A DNA stretch of 64,000 nucleotides, from contig OZ020314.1 of assembly GCA_963971305.1 (NCBI GenBank), positions 1,550,001 through 1,614,000 of the forward strand, given 5' to 3'. The translations under genes and the position numbers were made by a program. The notes under the pieces are model-generated. The model was given only the letters and a program-made list of their open reading frames with translations. It searched no databases and had not been told where the DNA came from. Numbering within the stretch: position 1 is the first letter of the stretch; every line of letters starts with the position of its first letter. The DNA is from Arcuatula senhousia (taxonomy: Eukaryota; Mollusca; Bivalvia; Mytilida; Mytilidae). Below are positions 9,815 to 22,800 of this stretch, one piece after another.

Positions 9815-10695
9815 ATGGTTACACATATACAAATATATATAAAAGTAGATCTAAACAAAATCAACCTACAGAATGAAACCTTGTCTGTTAATGAGATGTG
9901 GAACACCTTCAAAAACAGAGTAGTTGAAATCATGAACCAATCAATACCATCCAAAATGATTAACAATACAAAAAGTAAAAACCCATGGATTAACAAGTCA
10001 GTGAGATCACTTATTAGAAAGAGAAACAAATATTTCAAGAAAATGAAACAATATCCATCAAAGAAACATACAGATCAGTACAAAGAAACAAAACGCCGCC
10101 TACAGAAAGAAACTAGGAAAGCCTACTGGGAATATTTGGAAAATATAATCTGTTATGACGAAAATTTAAATACTGTACAAAAACAAAAAAAGTTCTGGAA
10201 CTACATTAGAACCACTAAAAAGGATAATAAAAAAAATGGACTCCTTTACAGTAAGTCTCAGAATCAAATGCCTTGATTAATTATGAAACATTATACAATA
10301 ACAAAATACAAAACCTTGATGATAAAAGCAAACTGCTTTTATTCAAATCCTTGAAGTCTGATTATATTAGAGAATATTATCTAAACTACACTGACTTTGA
10401 AATAAGAAAATTAATATGTAAATTTAGAATCAGTGATCACCCTTTAGCCATAGAGACCGGTAGATATAAAAAAATACCAAGGGATCAACGAATATGTATT
10501 TCGTGCGGGGTTCTGGATGATGAAAGACATTTCTTTTTTAACTGTAATATTAACAAAACTTTAAGGCCTACTTTTCTGAGTAACTATACAAATTCTAAAA
10601 TACAAAATATTTTAAACCCGCTAACAACACAGCAAGTGAAATGTTTAGGCTCTTTTATAAAGCAGTCTTTAGAACTGAGGACAGGGGCCAAATAA
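9815..10695 (+). pseudogene. LINE with reverse transcriptase deleted
   Basis: Two adjacent frames are pieces of one non-LTR retrotransposon ORF2. The first (9815-10276) is the linker between endonuclease and RT: a WNTFKNRVVEIM...SIPSK stretch, then PWINKSVRSLIRKRNKYFKK and a KAYWEYLENII...KKFWNYI region. The second (10273-10695) is the post-RT C-terminus: FRISDHPLAIETGRYKKIP, then RICISCGVLDDERHFFFNC with its Cys/His cluster. The roughly 400 or more residues of RT between them are absent, with the junction near 10,260-10,285. The remaining halves are otherwise open, so the deletion may be recent or the copy may have been mobilised in trans. The 3' UTR runs to about 10,880. Confidence 0.8.
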
Positions 10696-10916
10696 AAGTT
10701 TCATTTGATTTTCAAGTATGAATGTTAGTCTGGTGGAATAAGTATATAAATATATATTTTACTGTGATTTGTATAATAATGTTTACTGTTTATTCCATTC
10801 AGAATTATTGTATGTGTATTGTATGTGTGCCTTTGATCTTATTGTAAGATGTAAGTTGTGCAAATAAATGATTTATTAATGGTCATAATCAAAATTAAGT
10901 TGATGTAATTTATTAA

Positions 10917-11199
10917 GGCACAGACCATTTGATTTTCTTGGGGGGATGGGGCTGGGATTTTTTTATAAAAAATATCCTGGCTCTGATTTTTGGCCAAAAA
11001 AATAGTCTGGTCAGTTTGAAGGGTGTAAAAAATATTCTGACCCTCATTTTGCGCATTACAAAAAAGACATTTTCTGTACAAAATTTTCTAGCATTGAGTG
11101 CATGGAAAAAAATAAGCTGACCGGCGCAGCTGTTGAAAAAAAATTCCCGGCTCAGGTGAAAATCCCAGGCCACCCCCAGAAAATCAAATGATTGGTGCC
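10917..11199. mobile_element. MITE, CCATTTGATTTTCT ends
   Basis: Inverted ends of about 40 bp: GGCACAGACCATTTGATTTTC at the left, and at the right the complement of GGCACCAATCATTTGATTTTC. TTAA lies at the left edge and TAAT at the right, so a TTAA duplication with one change is likely. It ends only 38 bp before the first visible helicase exon. A relative is at 28,042-28,269. Confidence 0.75.
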
Positions 11200-11237
11200 T
11201 AATGTTGGTTTTAAATTTTTTATTTTCTCACAATTAG

Positions 11238-14200
11238 TCGCTTCCTTATCTGGAAGAAAGGAAAGGCTGTGTTATCGTAATAAATGGACTGAATGCCATC
11301 ATCAAAGAGCAGCAAGAGAGATTCGGAAAAAGACAGATCACAATAACTGAAGATGTTGTACGTCATTTAGATGGTGACTTGTCTAATGTTCCTGACAATG
11401 ATACTAAGGTTAGTGCACAAGCATAATTGCAGTGGAATGTTCTATCAATATTATACAATAGCTTTGGTATGAGGTCCATACAAGAATACATTACATATGG
11501 TAAATAATTATTTGAATTTCATTGGCTGAAATTAAAGTCCATAAATTGGCATAATTGGTAAATATTGACCAAACACTCCATATTGACCCAGTCAATATGG
11601 TACTACATGTATCACATTGCTGATGACAGATGCTTTTTATATGTAACTTGTGTGTTCACTGTTGTCTTTTGTGTCTACTGATTTTTGGGGTCCTTTTTAG
11701 ACCTACAATATGATTGAATACCTTTTTATATATTTCTTTCAAATCTATATGCATGTATATATATACAAATGAGACCAACTTTGTTTGACTTTATTTTTTT
11801 CATTTAAAACAGTCAACACTTTATCAACATATTTTTATTAATAGGAATAAGCATACATGTATTAATATGGAATGGATTTTAAGACAAAACTTGAAAAAAT
11901 GTTCAAATGACAATAATTATTCATTTCACTAATAAATACAATATACATGTAGTTTAAATTTCAACTTATGCATACAGTGCATTGAAATTGCCATTATATA
12001 AAATAATCAAATTATTGATCAAAAGATATTTTATGAAAAATGATTACATACATGTGTATTTTTTTTTATAATTATTACAGGATACTATTTCAAGACTGTT
12101 AGATGTTGATCTAAGCACCAGGTTCATCCTTTCTCACCCTGAAAACATTCTAAACCCTAAGGTGAAAGGGATTTTGATGAAAGAAGAGTGGTCATGTCAT
12201 GTAATTATAGTATTTTATTAATATTATCACCTATCAAAACAAATACCATCAAGAATTATTTTTCCTTTACAAATTTAAACTTTTAATACATAATCTTCAT
12301 TTTTTCTCTTTTCAGTGGATTTAATTTGAATAATGACAAATTGGTAAATTGTATTAACTGGTGAGGTATAATATTAATTGAACTATAATTAAGTTTTGGT
12401 GGTAAGGTTTTGCTATTAATATCTCATTTAAATCTGTTAACACTATTACAGATAACCCATGTAGTAATTGATGAGGCCCATTTGGTTTTATCATGGGGGA
12501 ATAAAGACTTTAGGCCTGACTACTTGAATGTTGGTCTTTTGAGGACATTTATTCCTGATGTAAGAATGGTTGCCTTGACAGCAACAGCCAATAAAAAGTC
12601 CCAGGGACAAATAATTACATCCTTGCAAATGATAAATCCAGTTGTTGTCACTGAATCCCCTAATAGGTATAAAAAATAAAATTTATTCAAGAGTTTTATT
12701 GAATTCATGTTGTTTGTTCATCTCAGTTGTCTACTTAATTTTATGATACAGACTTTTATTTATACATTTGAGCAGTCCATCTCATTTGAAATTGTTAATG
12801 AAATATATGCAAGTTTCTTGGCATGTGGGTTCGATTCCCACCCAGGGCTGTTAATGAATAAATATCTGTATTTCTATTTTATTGTAGTTGACTTTGCATT
12901 TTTTTTTACTTTTTAAAAGTATATGTTAAACTTTAATTTTTACATGTAATTTCTTTAAGAAAATGTATATAAGATAAAATGCAGATGTTTCTTCATGCTG
13001 GTGCAAACGGAGGAGATTGCCCTGTGCCTCCACCAAGAAATTAACTTAATTGAACTTAATGTTATTTTTTTATTTTAAGAATACTGCTTAATTACAAACA
13101 TTAATATATATAATTGAAAGCAGAAAACAATTAATTCTCTTAACTTTGATGTTAATTTTCTCAATTTCAGACATTAATTTTGTAATTTCTCTTACAATAT
13201 TTATGCAACTTAATTTGGCAGTGCTACCCAGTAAATTGCAATGGTATACATTTTTATTAGACCAAATGTGTTTCTGGACGTCAAGAGAAGGCCAGCCACA
13301 ATCACAGATGAATCTGTGTATAAGGTTGTGGATCCTTACATCCAGGAACTGAAATTAAAGGGTCTGGACTTCCCTAAAACAGTTATGTATGTACCTTTGA
13401 AATGGTGTGGCATCTTGCACCAAAGAGCAACATTAGAAGAAGAAAATAAAGGCATGGTTGCCCAATACCATGCTCCACAGTCTAATGAGGTAATGTTAAA
13501 TAAATATACAAGGTATTATAATTAATGTATAAAAGAAATCTATCCAGCAGACATTATGACATTTATAATTTCATAATATATATATATAAAAAACCTAATA
13601 TTATAATAAATATTTAGTAAAATATAATGTCAAATTTAATATTCAAACAATGGAAATAAATCTTTATCTATCCCCTACCAATTTTCAGACAATAAAATGG
13701 TTATGTAATGACAAATTACAGTTTTCAGCCACAATTTTCATCAAAATTTTCTATCAATACAGGATTTACGTTTGTTGCTTCTTTACATTAAATACTTCTA
13801 TTAAAACCATAAGAGGAATTATATTGGGCCATTAAAGAAAAAAAGTTGGTTAGAATAGTCACGTAATTTATAAGAAATATTTACTAGTATATGCAAAAAA
13901 AACACATTAAATATAAGTATAGTTTCTCTCAATCCTATATCACAATATTTAGATTTAAATATCAGTCTCCTTTAAAATGATAAATAAATGTACTATTTTA
14001 ATTTTTTTCCCTGCAATTATTATCACAGGCACATGCACAAAAACAAATTCATGCATTCACAATAAATAAAAATAATATATTTCATCATTTTACACATTTT
14101 CATTAAAGATGTGCAATTAGCTAGACAAACATTTGTATAAAAATTTTGCAGATGAAAACTATCATTACTCAGAGAATGCACACAAAAGGAGATTCTCTTA

Positions 14201-15362
14201 GACTTGTCTTTGCCACAGAGGCATATGGTACAGGCATAGATGTTCCTGACATCAAACAAGTTGTCCATATTGGACCTCCTAACTCCTTAGAAAGTAAGGA
14301 CAGGATTAACTATAGAATTATTTTCTGTCTTTCGACATTGATACTATATATTTTCAAGGGATCAGAAAGAGTAAACTGGTTAACCAGTTAAAAAATATTT
14401 TAAAAATTAAGCTTTTTTATTGTACATATAAAAGTTATAATTAAAAATCTTATTTCATGATTCAAGAGATTTGGTTGAAGTAATCATTAATTATATTTAA
14501 CATATGTTTAATATTTAAAAAAATGTTTTGTTTATCATTCCAAGTAAATTATTGAATATTTTCTAATTGAAGGAAAAATAATTGCAATATTGGCATAATA
14601 TTAATTAATGAATTATTATGCATTCGGACCTGTTAACACTTTGGGTACCCTTTTTCGTGGCGTTTTTGCAGAAAACTCCCTCAGATCTTTTTCATTTTTT
14701 TTACAATATGGGAAAAAACAGGAGATTTTTTAAAAAATAAGTTTTGAGTTTAAAGCTTATTATATTAATTGCATGCACTTATAAAATATTATATCTGATT
14801 ATTCTTTACAGCCTATGTTCAAGAAATAGGACGATGTGGTAGGGACGGACAACAAGCAACTTCTGTGTTATATTTTAACAACACAGATGTTGCCTCAAAC
14901 AAGGAAAACCTAAAGAAGGATATGAGGGACTATACTAAAAATTCAAGTCTTTGCAGAAGAGAATTTCTGCTGAATTATTTTGAGTTTTCTGCCCCTGATG
15001 ACAGAGACAGACATCTGTGTTGTGATGTTTGTCGAAATATGTGTGAGTGTGACATCTGTTTACTGTCTGCCACATTAGATATAGAGCACTTATCAAGTGA
15101 AGAAATTGTAAAATTTTCACCCAAACAAAAAAGTGTTGCTAAGAGTATGCTTTTAAAGTACTTTGAGGCAGAAAACAAGATAATAGATATTCCAGTACCA
15201 CATCTCCATACTGGTTTATCCAATTCATTTGCTGAATCTTTGTCAAAAAAGCCTTGTTACATGGACAAAACTCAGTTATCATTAGATTATCCAATGATAA
15301 AAGATTCATACCTTTTGAATATTTCAGCCATACTCGCACAAGTTCACAATTTGAAACTGTAG
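11238..15362 (+). CDS. RecQ-like superfamily II helicase, N-terminus missing
   Basis: Six exons: 11238-11408, 12081-12200, 12452-12666, 13261-13489, 14152-14293 and 14812-15362. They join in frame to 475 residues, an ATP-dependent 3'-5' DNA helicase core acting in the nucleus. Seen: motif Ia-like VIVINGLNAIIKEQ, the Walker B/DEAH box VVIDEAHLVLSWG (exon 3), motif III ALTATA, motif V FATEAYGTGIDVPDIKQ and motif VI QEIGRCGRDGQ. A cysteine cluster CCDVCRNMCECDIC follows, like the RecQ zinc subdomain. The exon carrying the Q motif and Walker A (GxGKS) is not visible: a MITE and a LINE lie directly upstream. An AATAAA at about 15,835 may end the transcript. It converges on the DUF6589 gene. Such helicases can be transposon-encoded, so this may be a TE gene, not a host RecQ. 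Confidence 0.85.
12800..12850 (+). repeat. tRNA T-arm-like scrap in a helicase intron
   Basis: GTGGGTTCGATTCCCACCC at 12,825-12,843 is a perfect T-arm/B-box hairpin, but no acceptor or anticodon arm surrounds it. Probably a remnant of a tRNA-derived SINE. Confidence 0.4.
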
Positions 15363-16299
15363 ATTATCATTCAGACTTTAAACAAAGAGTAATGTATTCA
15401 TAATATGTAAATATACTGGTATAATACAGCAGATTTTACATGTTCATTGAAAAATTTGCTTAATTGCATATATAATTTTAAAACAAACCATTTCACATTG
15501 TTTCAAACTACAATTAACTCATTGTTAAATGTAATAGATTTAAAAAAATCCTTTTTTTTTGTCAATTGTGGTTTATTAAATGCCTTTTACTGTTGTTAAA
15601 AAAATTAAGACATGCTGAGATAAAATTTTCAAATACATCAATCTTTTAAAAGAACTGGTTATTAATTGTTTCTGCAGCTCGATGTTAACTTGGAAATTAA
15701 GCCCTAAGCTTACAAAACATTGTCACATTATAAAGACTAGTGCTTTTATTGTTCAAAATGAAGCTAATTTGATTTTTCACATTTCCACAATTTTTTTATA
15801 TTATACCAGTGTATTCTACTATACGTTCCAACAACAATAAAGTATTCACTAATAGTCACCTAAGCTGTTGAAACATATAACTTCCTAACTTTTTTATTGG
15901 GGTTGAAGGGGATGGGTGGTACCAAAATATATACCCCAATAATACCCTAAACAAGCCTCATAAGTTTCATCTACATCAGACAGCATTTTTAAGCATAACT
16001 GATGTTCCAAAAATCCCATGCATCTTTTTATGGTAAGAAACATCATTGTCAAATTTCATAGCAATCCAATAACTCAATAACTTAAAAGTTATTGTGGAAG
16101 TTTAATTTTTGGCCCCTAATTTTGTACAGTTAGTGGGATATGATATTCTAGATAAAATATGTTCTTTTCTTTCTGTTGAACCACTTTCTTAAAAGATTGC
16201 CATCAACTTTTTCACTTATGGACTTGGGGATCGTTTTAAATTCCTGGTACTGACGTCCAGCAACAAACTCAAAGGGGTTTACTTTTTGCATGTCTGCAA
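15363..16299. other. Helicase 3' side and intergenic repeat
   Basis: Holds the probable helicase polyadenylation signal near 15,835, then an interspersed repeat from about 15,880 (GGGGTTGAAGGGGATGGG, ATACCCCAATAATACCC). No gene. Confidence 0.5.
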
Positions 16300-16303
16300 T
16301 TAA

Positions 16304-16839
16304 GGTTCATCTTTACACTTCGGAAAAAATGACCGATATTTTACGTCTTTTTTCAGTCTATGTGGAGCCTAAACTACACATCCAATTGCTTAATAAGGCG
16401 TAGCAGCGTCTAGATAAATATTTTTTGCATAGATTTTTAGTACTTTGTACGTGTACACTTGATCCGTTTTGCCGGGGCATTTTCTTTGCGTTTTTCAGTT
16501 CACCCAAATATAGCCAAATATCAACAATGCCCTGTCATTTGGCCTCCACGTGCAAGGTAATTTCATTATAGGTGTTATTAAATCTACTCACAATCGGTTT
16601 TACGGAAGGTTATTTAGGGGTAATTCATGCTTTATTTATGGTACGATTTGAACGGAAAGAAAATGAATAGAGAAAACAACAAAAGCAATCTTGTAAACTG
16701 GAAGGGAAAATGATCGGCGGAATTTATATCTAGACGCTGCTACACTTTATTATGTGTTTCTATGTGTCGTTTAAGTCAAACATAGACTAGAAAAATACGT
16801 AAAATATCTACCCTTTTATTCGAAGTGTAACCATGAACC
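16304..16839. mobile_element. 536-bp MITE with TTAA duplication
   Basis: TTAA flanks both sides (16300-16303, 16840-16843). The inverted ends begin GGTTCATCTTTACACTTCGG on the left and, in complement, GGTTCATGGTTACACTTCG on the right. Similarity continues for about 120 bp through TATTTTACGT, AGTCTATGT and GTAGCAGCGTCTAGAT. A TTAA duplication fits piggyBac- or Kolobok-mobilised MITEs. Its right end forms the last codons of the DUF6589 gene. Confidence 0.9.
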
Positions 16840-19800
16840 TTAAGAACAGTTCATCTTCCTCATTATCTTTTTCAACATGCTTTTTGGATCTGACAACTGT
16901 ACATGCTTCTTTGTCAAAGTTATCTGCAATGTTGTGCACAGATGGCAAAGCTGATGTCCTGTTCGAGATGTTCATTTCCAGCTTGTTGCTATACATGTGC
17001 TTAATATGTTTTTTTGCCTCCTTTACGTTCCATTCTTGGACCAGGTCTGCCGGTACAAAACCATCGTTTACCCCATGCAAATTTACGAAACAAGCTTGAA
17101 ACACCTGGCATGCTTCTTGTAACCCCATTACTGAATATTGCTGAACCAGCATTCTCAAAATTTCGTTGGGGTATTTGGCGTTTTCGCAATGTCCACGAAG
17201 CTGGATCATCATCATTTTTAACAATGGAAACATTTTCTGCCGGTCTGGATTCCCTTTTATGAGTTTTAATAGATAAATGAAAGACATCCCAGCTTCCAAA
17301 GAGTAATGAGCATAATCTTTTATTTTGTCTTCTGCTTTTGATTTCGTAATCATTTGAAGGTCTATCACCATTCCATTATCTAGTTTTATTTTCAAACCTT
17401 CTGTGCTAACCTCATCTGAAATATATAATTTTCATATATTTGTCTTTAATGTTTTCATATCTAATACTGATTGAATTCTAAGAACAATATCTTTATTTGT
17501 AAAGAGCAAGACATCATATCCTAGAATGACATTATGACATGAGATAAATAAGGTAAAAGACATACAGGTAATCAAACTTTAATAGACTGCATGCTCTGGT
17601 GAAATGGACTTGTGTTTTACAAAACAAAAAAAGGGATATGTTACACAAGGATAGTATTTTTTTAATAAACTAATCATAAAAATTCCACTATCTCCCAATG
17701 ATGATATCATATCCTTAACTACAGAAGACATTCAAAAGTTATGCTCATAAGAGCCTAAGTCGATAGCTCTTTTCAGAAACTATTTTCCTGGCATGGGCAC
17801 ATGGGAAATCTTTTAACAATTGTACTACATTGTACAGGTTTAAAACTTCCAGGCCTCCTTGTCAATGATCGATGGAAATCTGTTAGAATAAACTAAAAAT
17901 TGTCAACTTGTTGAAACTTGTTAAAACAATTTAAATCTGTCTGCCAAAGTTGTTAACTACTTAAACACATGTTAAAATTAAAGACTTTACTCCAAACCAG
18001 TTTGTTTGAACGGGGAGAGGAAATCACACAAAAACAGATATGGAATCTACTCTTGCAAAAATAAAAATGAAAGAATCTGGATGATTTTTTTTTAAAGTCT
18101 TATAATTTAAGCTCCACTTTTTTAGGGGCAAAATTCAGATATATAAAAACCTTGTGTCTCATCTTTGTGTTTAGACCAGACTGGAAATATATACTGATCC
18201 ACAAAATTTTCCATGATTTCATCTGACCCTTGGGATGGCTCTGGGCAATTTTTTGTTGGATTGTCCGTGGCAGTTTCCATTCCAAAGAAGTGCATCAATG
18301 CCACCACCAAGTTGGCTGTTGTGTAACTAATAACAAACTTTTTGTCCTCTTCATAGGCCTTCATTATGTTGTCATTGACTCCTTTTCTGCTTATTCTTTC
18401 ACATTCTCCTCTCAATGTTCCCATTTCAATAATACCCTTTTTATTCCACATTTCTCCAAAAATTACCTATATCAAGACAAGAGACTCCCAGAGCTTCTTT
18501 CCCTCGAAAAGTAAGGTCACCCTCAGGTGACCTGACTTTCTCGTGAAAGAAGCATCTGGGTCACACACCAACTAGGGTGAAAATTGTATAATATCTATTA
18601 TAAAATTTGAATATATACTTGTATGCTTATCCAGTTCAGTTGCATATTCTCTGTTATATCTGTCATCTTTCTATCATTTTGACACTATTAAACCTGTTTA
18701 AGTTCCATTTTTTAAATGTCTGTTTAAAGTCAGAATCAGTGCTGTCTTTTTTGTTATGTGATTTAGTCTATTCTTCTTGCATATTTGAGATTGATAATCC
18801 TTGTTGGGTAATTAAGTTATTAACTTCAATAATTTTTGCTGATTTTAATTGATTTTTTATTTTTTTTTATAAACCATATTTGTATTTTGTTTTAAGTTAA
18901 ATAAATATTACATACCTTTTCTAAATAGTTCATTCCCAAATGGAAAAACTCAAACACACACCTTCCTATATTAGCAAATCTATCTTGTGGATTTGGATTT
19001 TCTAATCTCAGAAGCATGGCTTCTGTCAGACGTTCTCTAGTCAACTGATCGCCTCCAATCTGAAACTTCATATCTGGATCAGCACCAGATTCTGTTATAA
19101 TCTGCTGGAACAGATTTTGATACCAGCTCAGAATTTTTACATCGTCTTGCAGATACTGCTCATTATATGGAAGGCATGGCAATGGTACAACGATGGTTTT
19201 TGGACTTGTGGTTGGTCTGGGCAATTCTTTGTCTTTTAAGAAGGAAAGTTGAGGAAGATATTTGACAACCATGTCCAAAATTATTGGGACAATACCCTTT
19301 CTAACAGATGCATACTCCTCACGTTGAAGAATAATATTTTCAAATGCTAAGTCTTCAAATGAAATTTCTGGCTCATTTGGTTTTGTCAAAAACAGATGAT
19401 CTGAGATTAGGGCTGATGATGCAAACATATGCACCATATGCTTGTGGTTTGACCGTGTTTCGTTACTGGTGCCAACGGAAAAGTTAAGATTATCTCCTAC
19501 CAGCCTCACATATTTCCCTGCCTTCAAAGCTTCAACAAGGAGGTCTGGGTATCTTTTACCCAATTGGTTTACTGTCGACAAGGAAACAGTGTAGGATGTT
19601 GAAACACCCACTCTATTAAGTCTATCATATACCTGAAATGAAATAAATTACATTTTAAAATTCATATACTTTTTTTCAGCAGCTCATTATACTTGCTAAT
19701 TCAACTATTACTCATCACAAGTTAAATGCTTTTCACAGAACTTGAAATTGTTTTTAAAATTTAACATATCAGAATTGTTTTTTAACTTTTTTCAATTATC

Positions 19801-22800
19801 GTTTGTATGGAATGCTTTTCATTTCATAATTAAGATCATGCATATTTGGCAAATAAAAGTTATTCAAATTATATTTAGCTAATAGTATAGGCCATAGTTT
19901 GACATTTAATAGAACACACAAATTTTATTCATGATAATCACAAACAAAGAAGGCATGCATTTTATCAGAGACCATACAATAGGGTCTATGATGTTATTAA
20001 TATCATTGTCTGCATAGATAAGGTTAAATTTATCCCAGGTCAGACTCGAACTGACATCTCCCAATTTTGTAGGTGCACTTCCTTGTACTACTAGGATGTG
20101 ATACCTCTGTAACAGACTATAAAGATCATATTAATCATGGTGAGGATTAATACAATCAACAACAAAAAATCTTATCTTATAATAAACAACAACTTTACCA
20201 TCCCTTGTTACCATTACACTTATAACTTATCCAAGCACTTAATATAGAATATGAAACCTTTCCATGTTTTCTGACTTGACGGAGTAAACTTTAAAACCAA
20301 CCTCTGCATTCAATGAATTGCTTCTAAATAAAAAGTAAATATTAAATAAACATCATATGACATGCATAAACTAGAACTGTGTAATTTGTATATTCAATCT
20401 AAAAAAAAACACTAACACTCTGATCACATATATTGTCAGATAAAACCATTGAAATCATTCTTTGCATTCTGCTTAGCTCGTGGTGTCTGGATTGCATAAG
20501 TATCCCATAAATCATTGCTAGTCTGGGGACAAAATTTGCTAATGACTTTTCTTTTTTTGGCATCATTATGGCAGTAAGCATTTCTAGAATTTCAGGAAAT
20601 TTATCATGGAATTCATCAATAACTTCCTCAAACTGGGTTGTTTCTAGGGCTTTATAATCTTTTTCCATAAGTACTGACACGAAACCAAATTTCTTATTAA
20701 ACATTTGTTCTGGTCTTTCTCTAAGGAGATTACTTAGATCTGTTATGACTTGTTTCCTGAGATCAGATATAGAGAGAATCATGGATGAAATAGTGCTTAT
20801 ATCTCTAGTTTTAGTCGAGGAAGACAAATTAAAACATTCTTTAAAGGTAAGCAAAGAAGGTGCAGTTGATTTTTCAGACAGGCGGTCAACTAGCGATTTA
20901 TACTTTTGGAGCCTCTTTTGGGGAGCTCCAATATGATTGCGTCTTTTAGACTCATTCTCTTCCTTTCTGTTGTAGTTATGGTCACTTGGGAACTGCAAAA
21001 AGCCATTTTTAATTTATTTTAGAATAGTTTCTTCTTCTTTTAAGCTTTAGTTCAGATTTTTAAAAATATTTAATAAGGCCACACCTAGTTAATTCCTAGT
21101 TTGTCAGATTTGCAGCTTGCTTGAAGAAGCCACTCAGAGATAAAAGTAGTTATTTTTACCACCTTATATCTCATGCCTCCCATGTCAAAACATTATTATG
21201 TGTAGAACTTTTTAACTTCACTGTGTTTTTCGAGAAAATGTAACTCTATAATGTGTAAAATAGGTACACATGCTCTTTTTCTGAAGAATTACCAATATTT
21301 AACAGATTGAAACTGTTATCCTGTGCGCATGCAGTATATCTCTTCTTCTTTTAACTTTTTGAAAATATATTTTAATTTTGTCTGCTAGTAAAAAATTGAA
21401 AGTGTGTAAAAAATAAACAAATAATAGTCCTCGTTCGCACCTTATTTTTCATGCTTTGTCCAACAAACTATGAATTAATGTGGCATGGCCTAAATATAAT
21501 ATAATGTGAAATATCAACTTTGCTGATAAACAAAAAACCCCTTTTTCTTTATTTTTAATTATGAAATTACAAATGCAAATACATTATAAATGTACTACAA
21601 TAGAAAATAATGAGAATTGTACGCAACACAGCCAGCATAAACAAGCGGAAATTGAAATACCACCAGAAATGTCAATCAAATTTTTTTAAAATCATTTTTA
21701 AAATACCTCTTGAATTGACTCATCTTGAATGTTATCCCCTGCTGGATTCATTGACAAATCCACCATTCCCAAATCTGTGTCTGTTACATTTTCCAGCTGA
21801 AAAATATCAATACTTAATTTTTTATCAATGTTTCTTAACAAAATATTTCTAAAACACCCACCACCCACCATATATGTAATAGAAGTTCCTCCGGACCGGC
21901 TCCCCCACACATTTAATTCTGGAACAGCCCTTATCTATATTACAAAGAGAATACAAGTTAATCTGTGAGCTACATGTAATACTCACTAGCAATATGTCCA
22001 AAATGTATACATTGTCAGCAGGGGTTTAACAGGTTTTTTTTTACCCTAATTTTGAGGCAGCCCTTACTTTCCTGATTAATTGATAAATTCAAGGTGAATT
22101 CTTAAAAAAAGATTTTTTGATGACTGATATTTTCTGTGGTAAAACAGTATACCCCCCTATTCTTCCAATCAGGGCTATAATAAACATTACCAATGCTAGG
22201 CGTAGAAAACTATCTGTTGAACTCCTAGTCTGGACACTGGGTTCATCCACAATGAAATGCACATTTTTCCTATTAAAATACATTAAACATGTTCTTTTCT
22301 TTGTACATGTTGTATATCCTGCTCAGTATTATGGGCGTCTTTTGACAATAAAATATTTGATTTGATTTGTAAATTTTTATCTGTAATTACTGGCTTTTCC
22401 TTTACATCTCATCTGCTGATATTTTTTAATATCATGAACAGTCTGTGATCCTTAAAAAAATTAAGGTGGAGCACTTGAATACTGTGACAAAATTTGCCAT
22501 GAAACATGACATTTTTGCCATTGAAAAACTTGTTAAATATATGTTTGTGTAATTACTAATCAAAAGAATATTATATACTTTCTTTTTTGATACTATCTAC
22601 ATCTAGTTTAGTGTCAGACTTACCAAGATATAGATAGTATCAAAATGGAAAGTACACAATATTCTATATGTACATGTATGTAACCAAAACATTTAATTAT
22701 TCTGTATGTAATAATATTAATGCCACTCCAAATTGATTCCTTGTTTGCCAGATTCCCTGTATCTTCTATATGTTGGCAAGAATAAAAAAATTGCCAGCTC

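Noticed and set aside
12825..12843. tRNA gene
   Set aside because: Only the T-arm is present; no acceptor stem or anticodon arm pairs around it.
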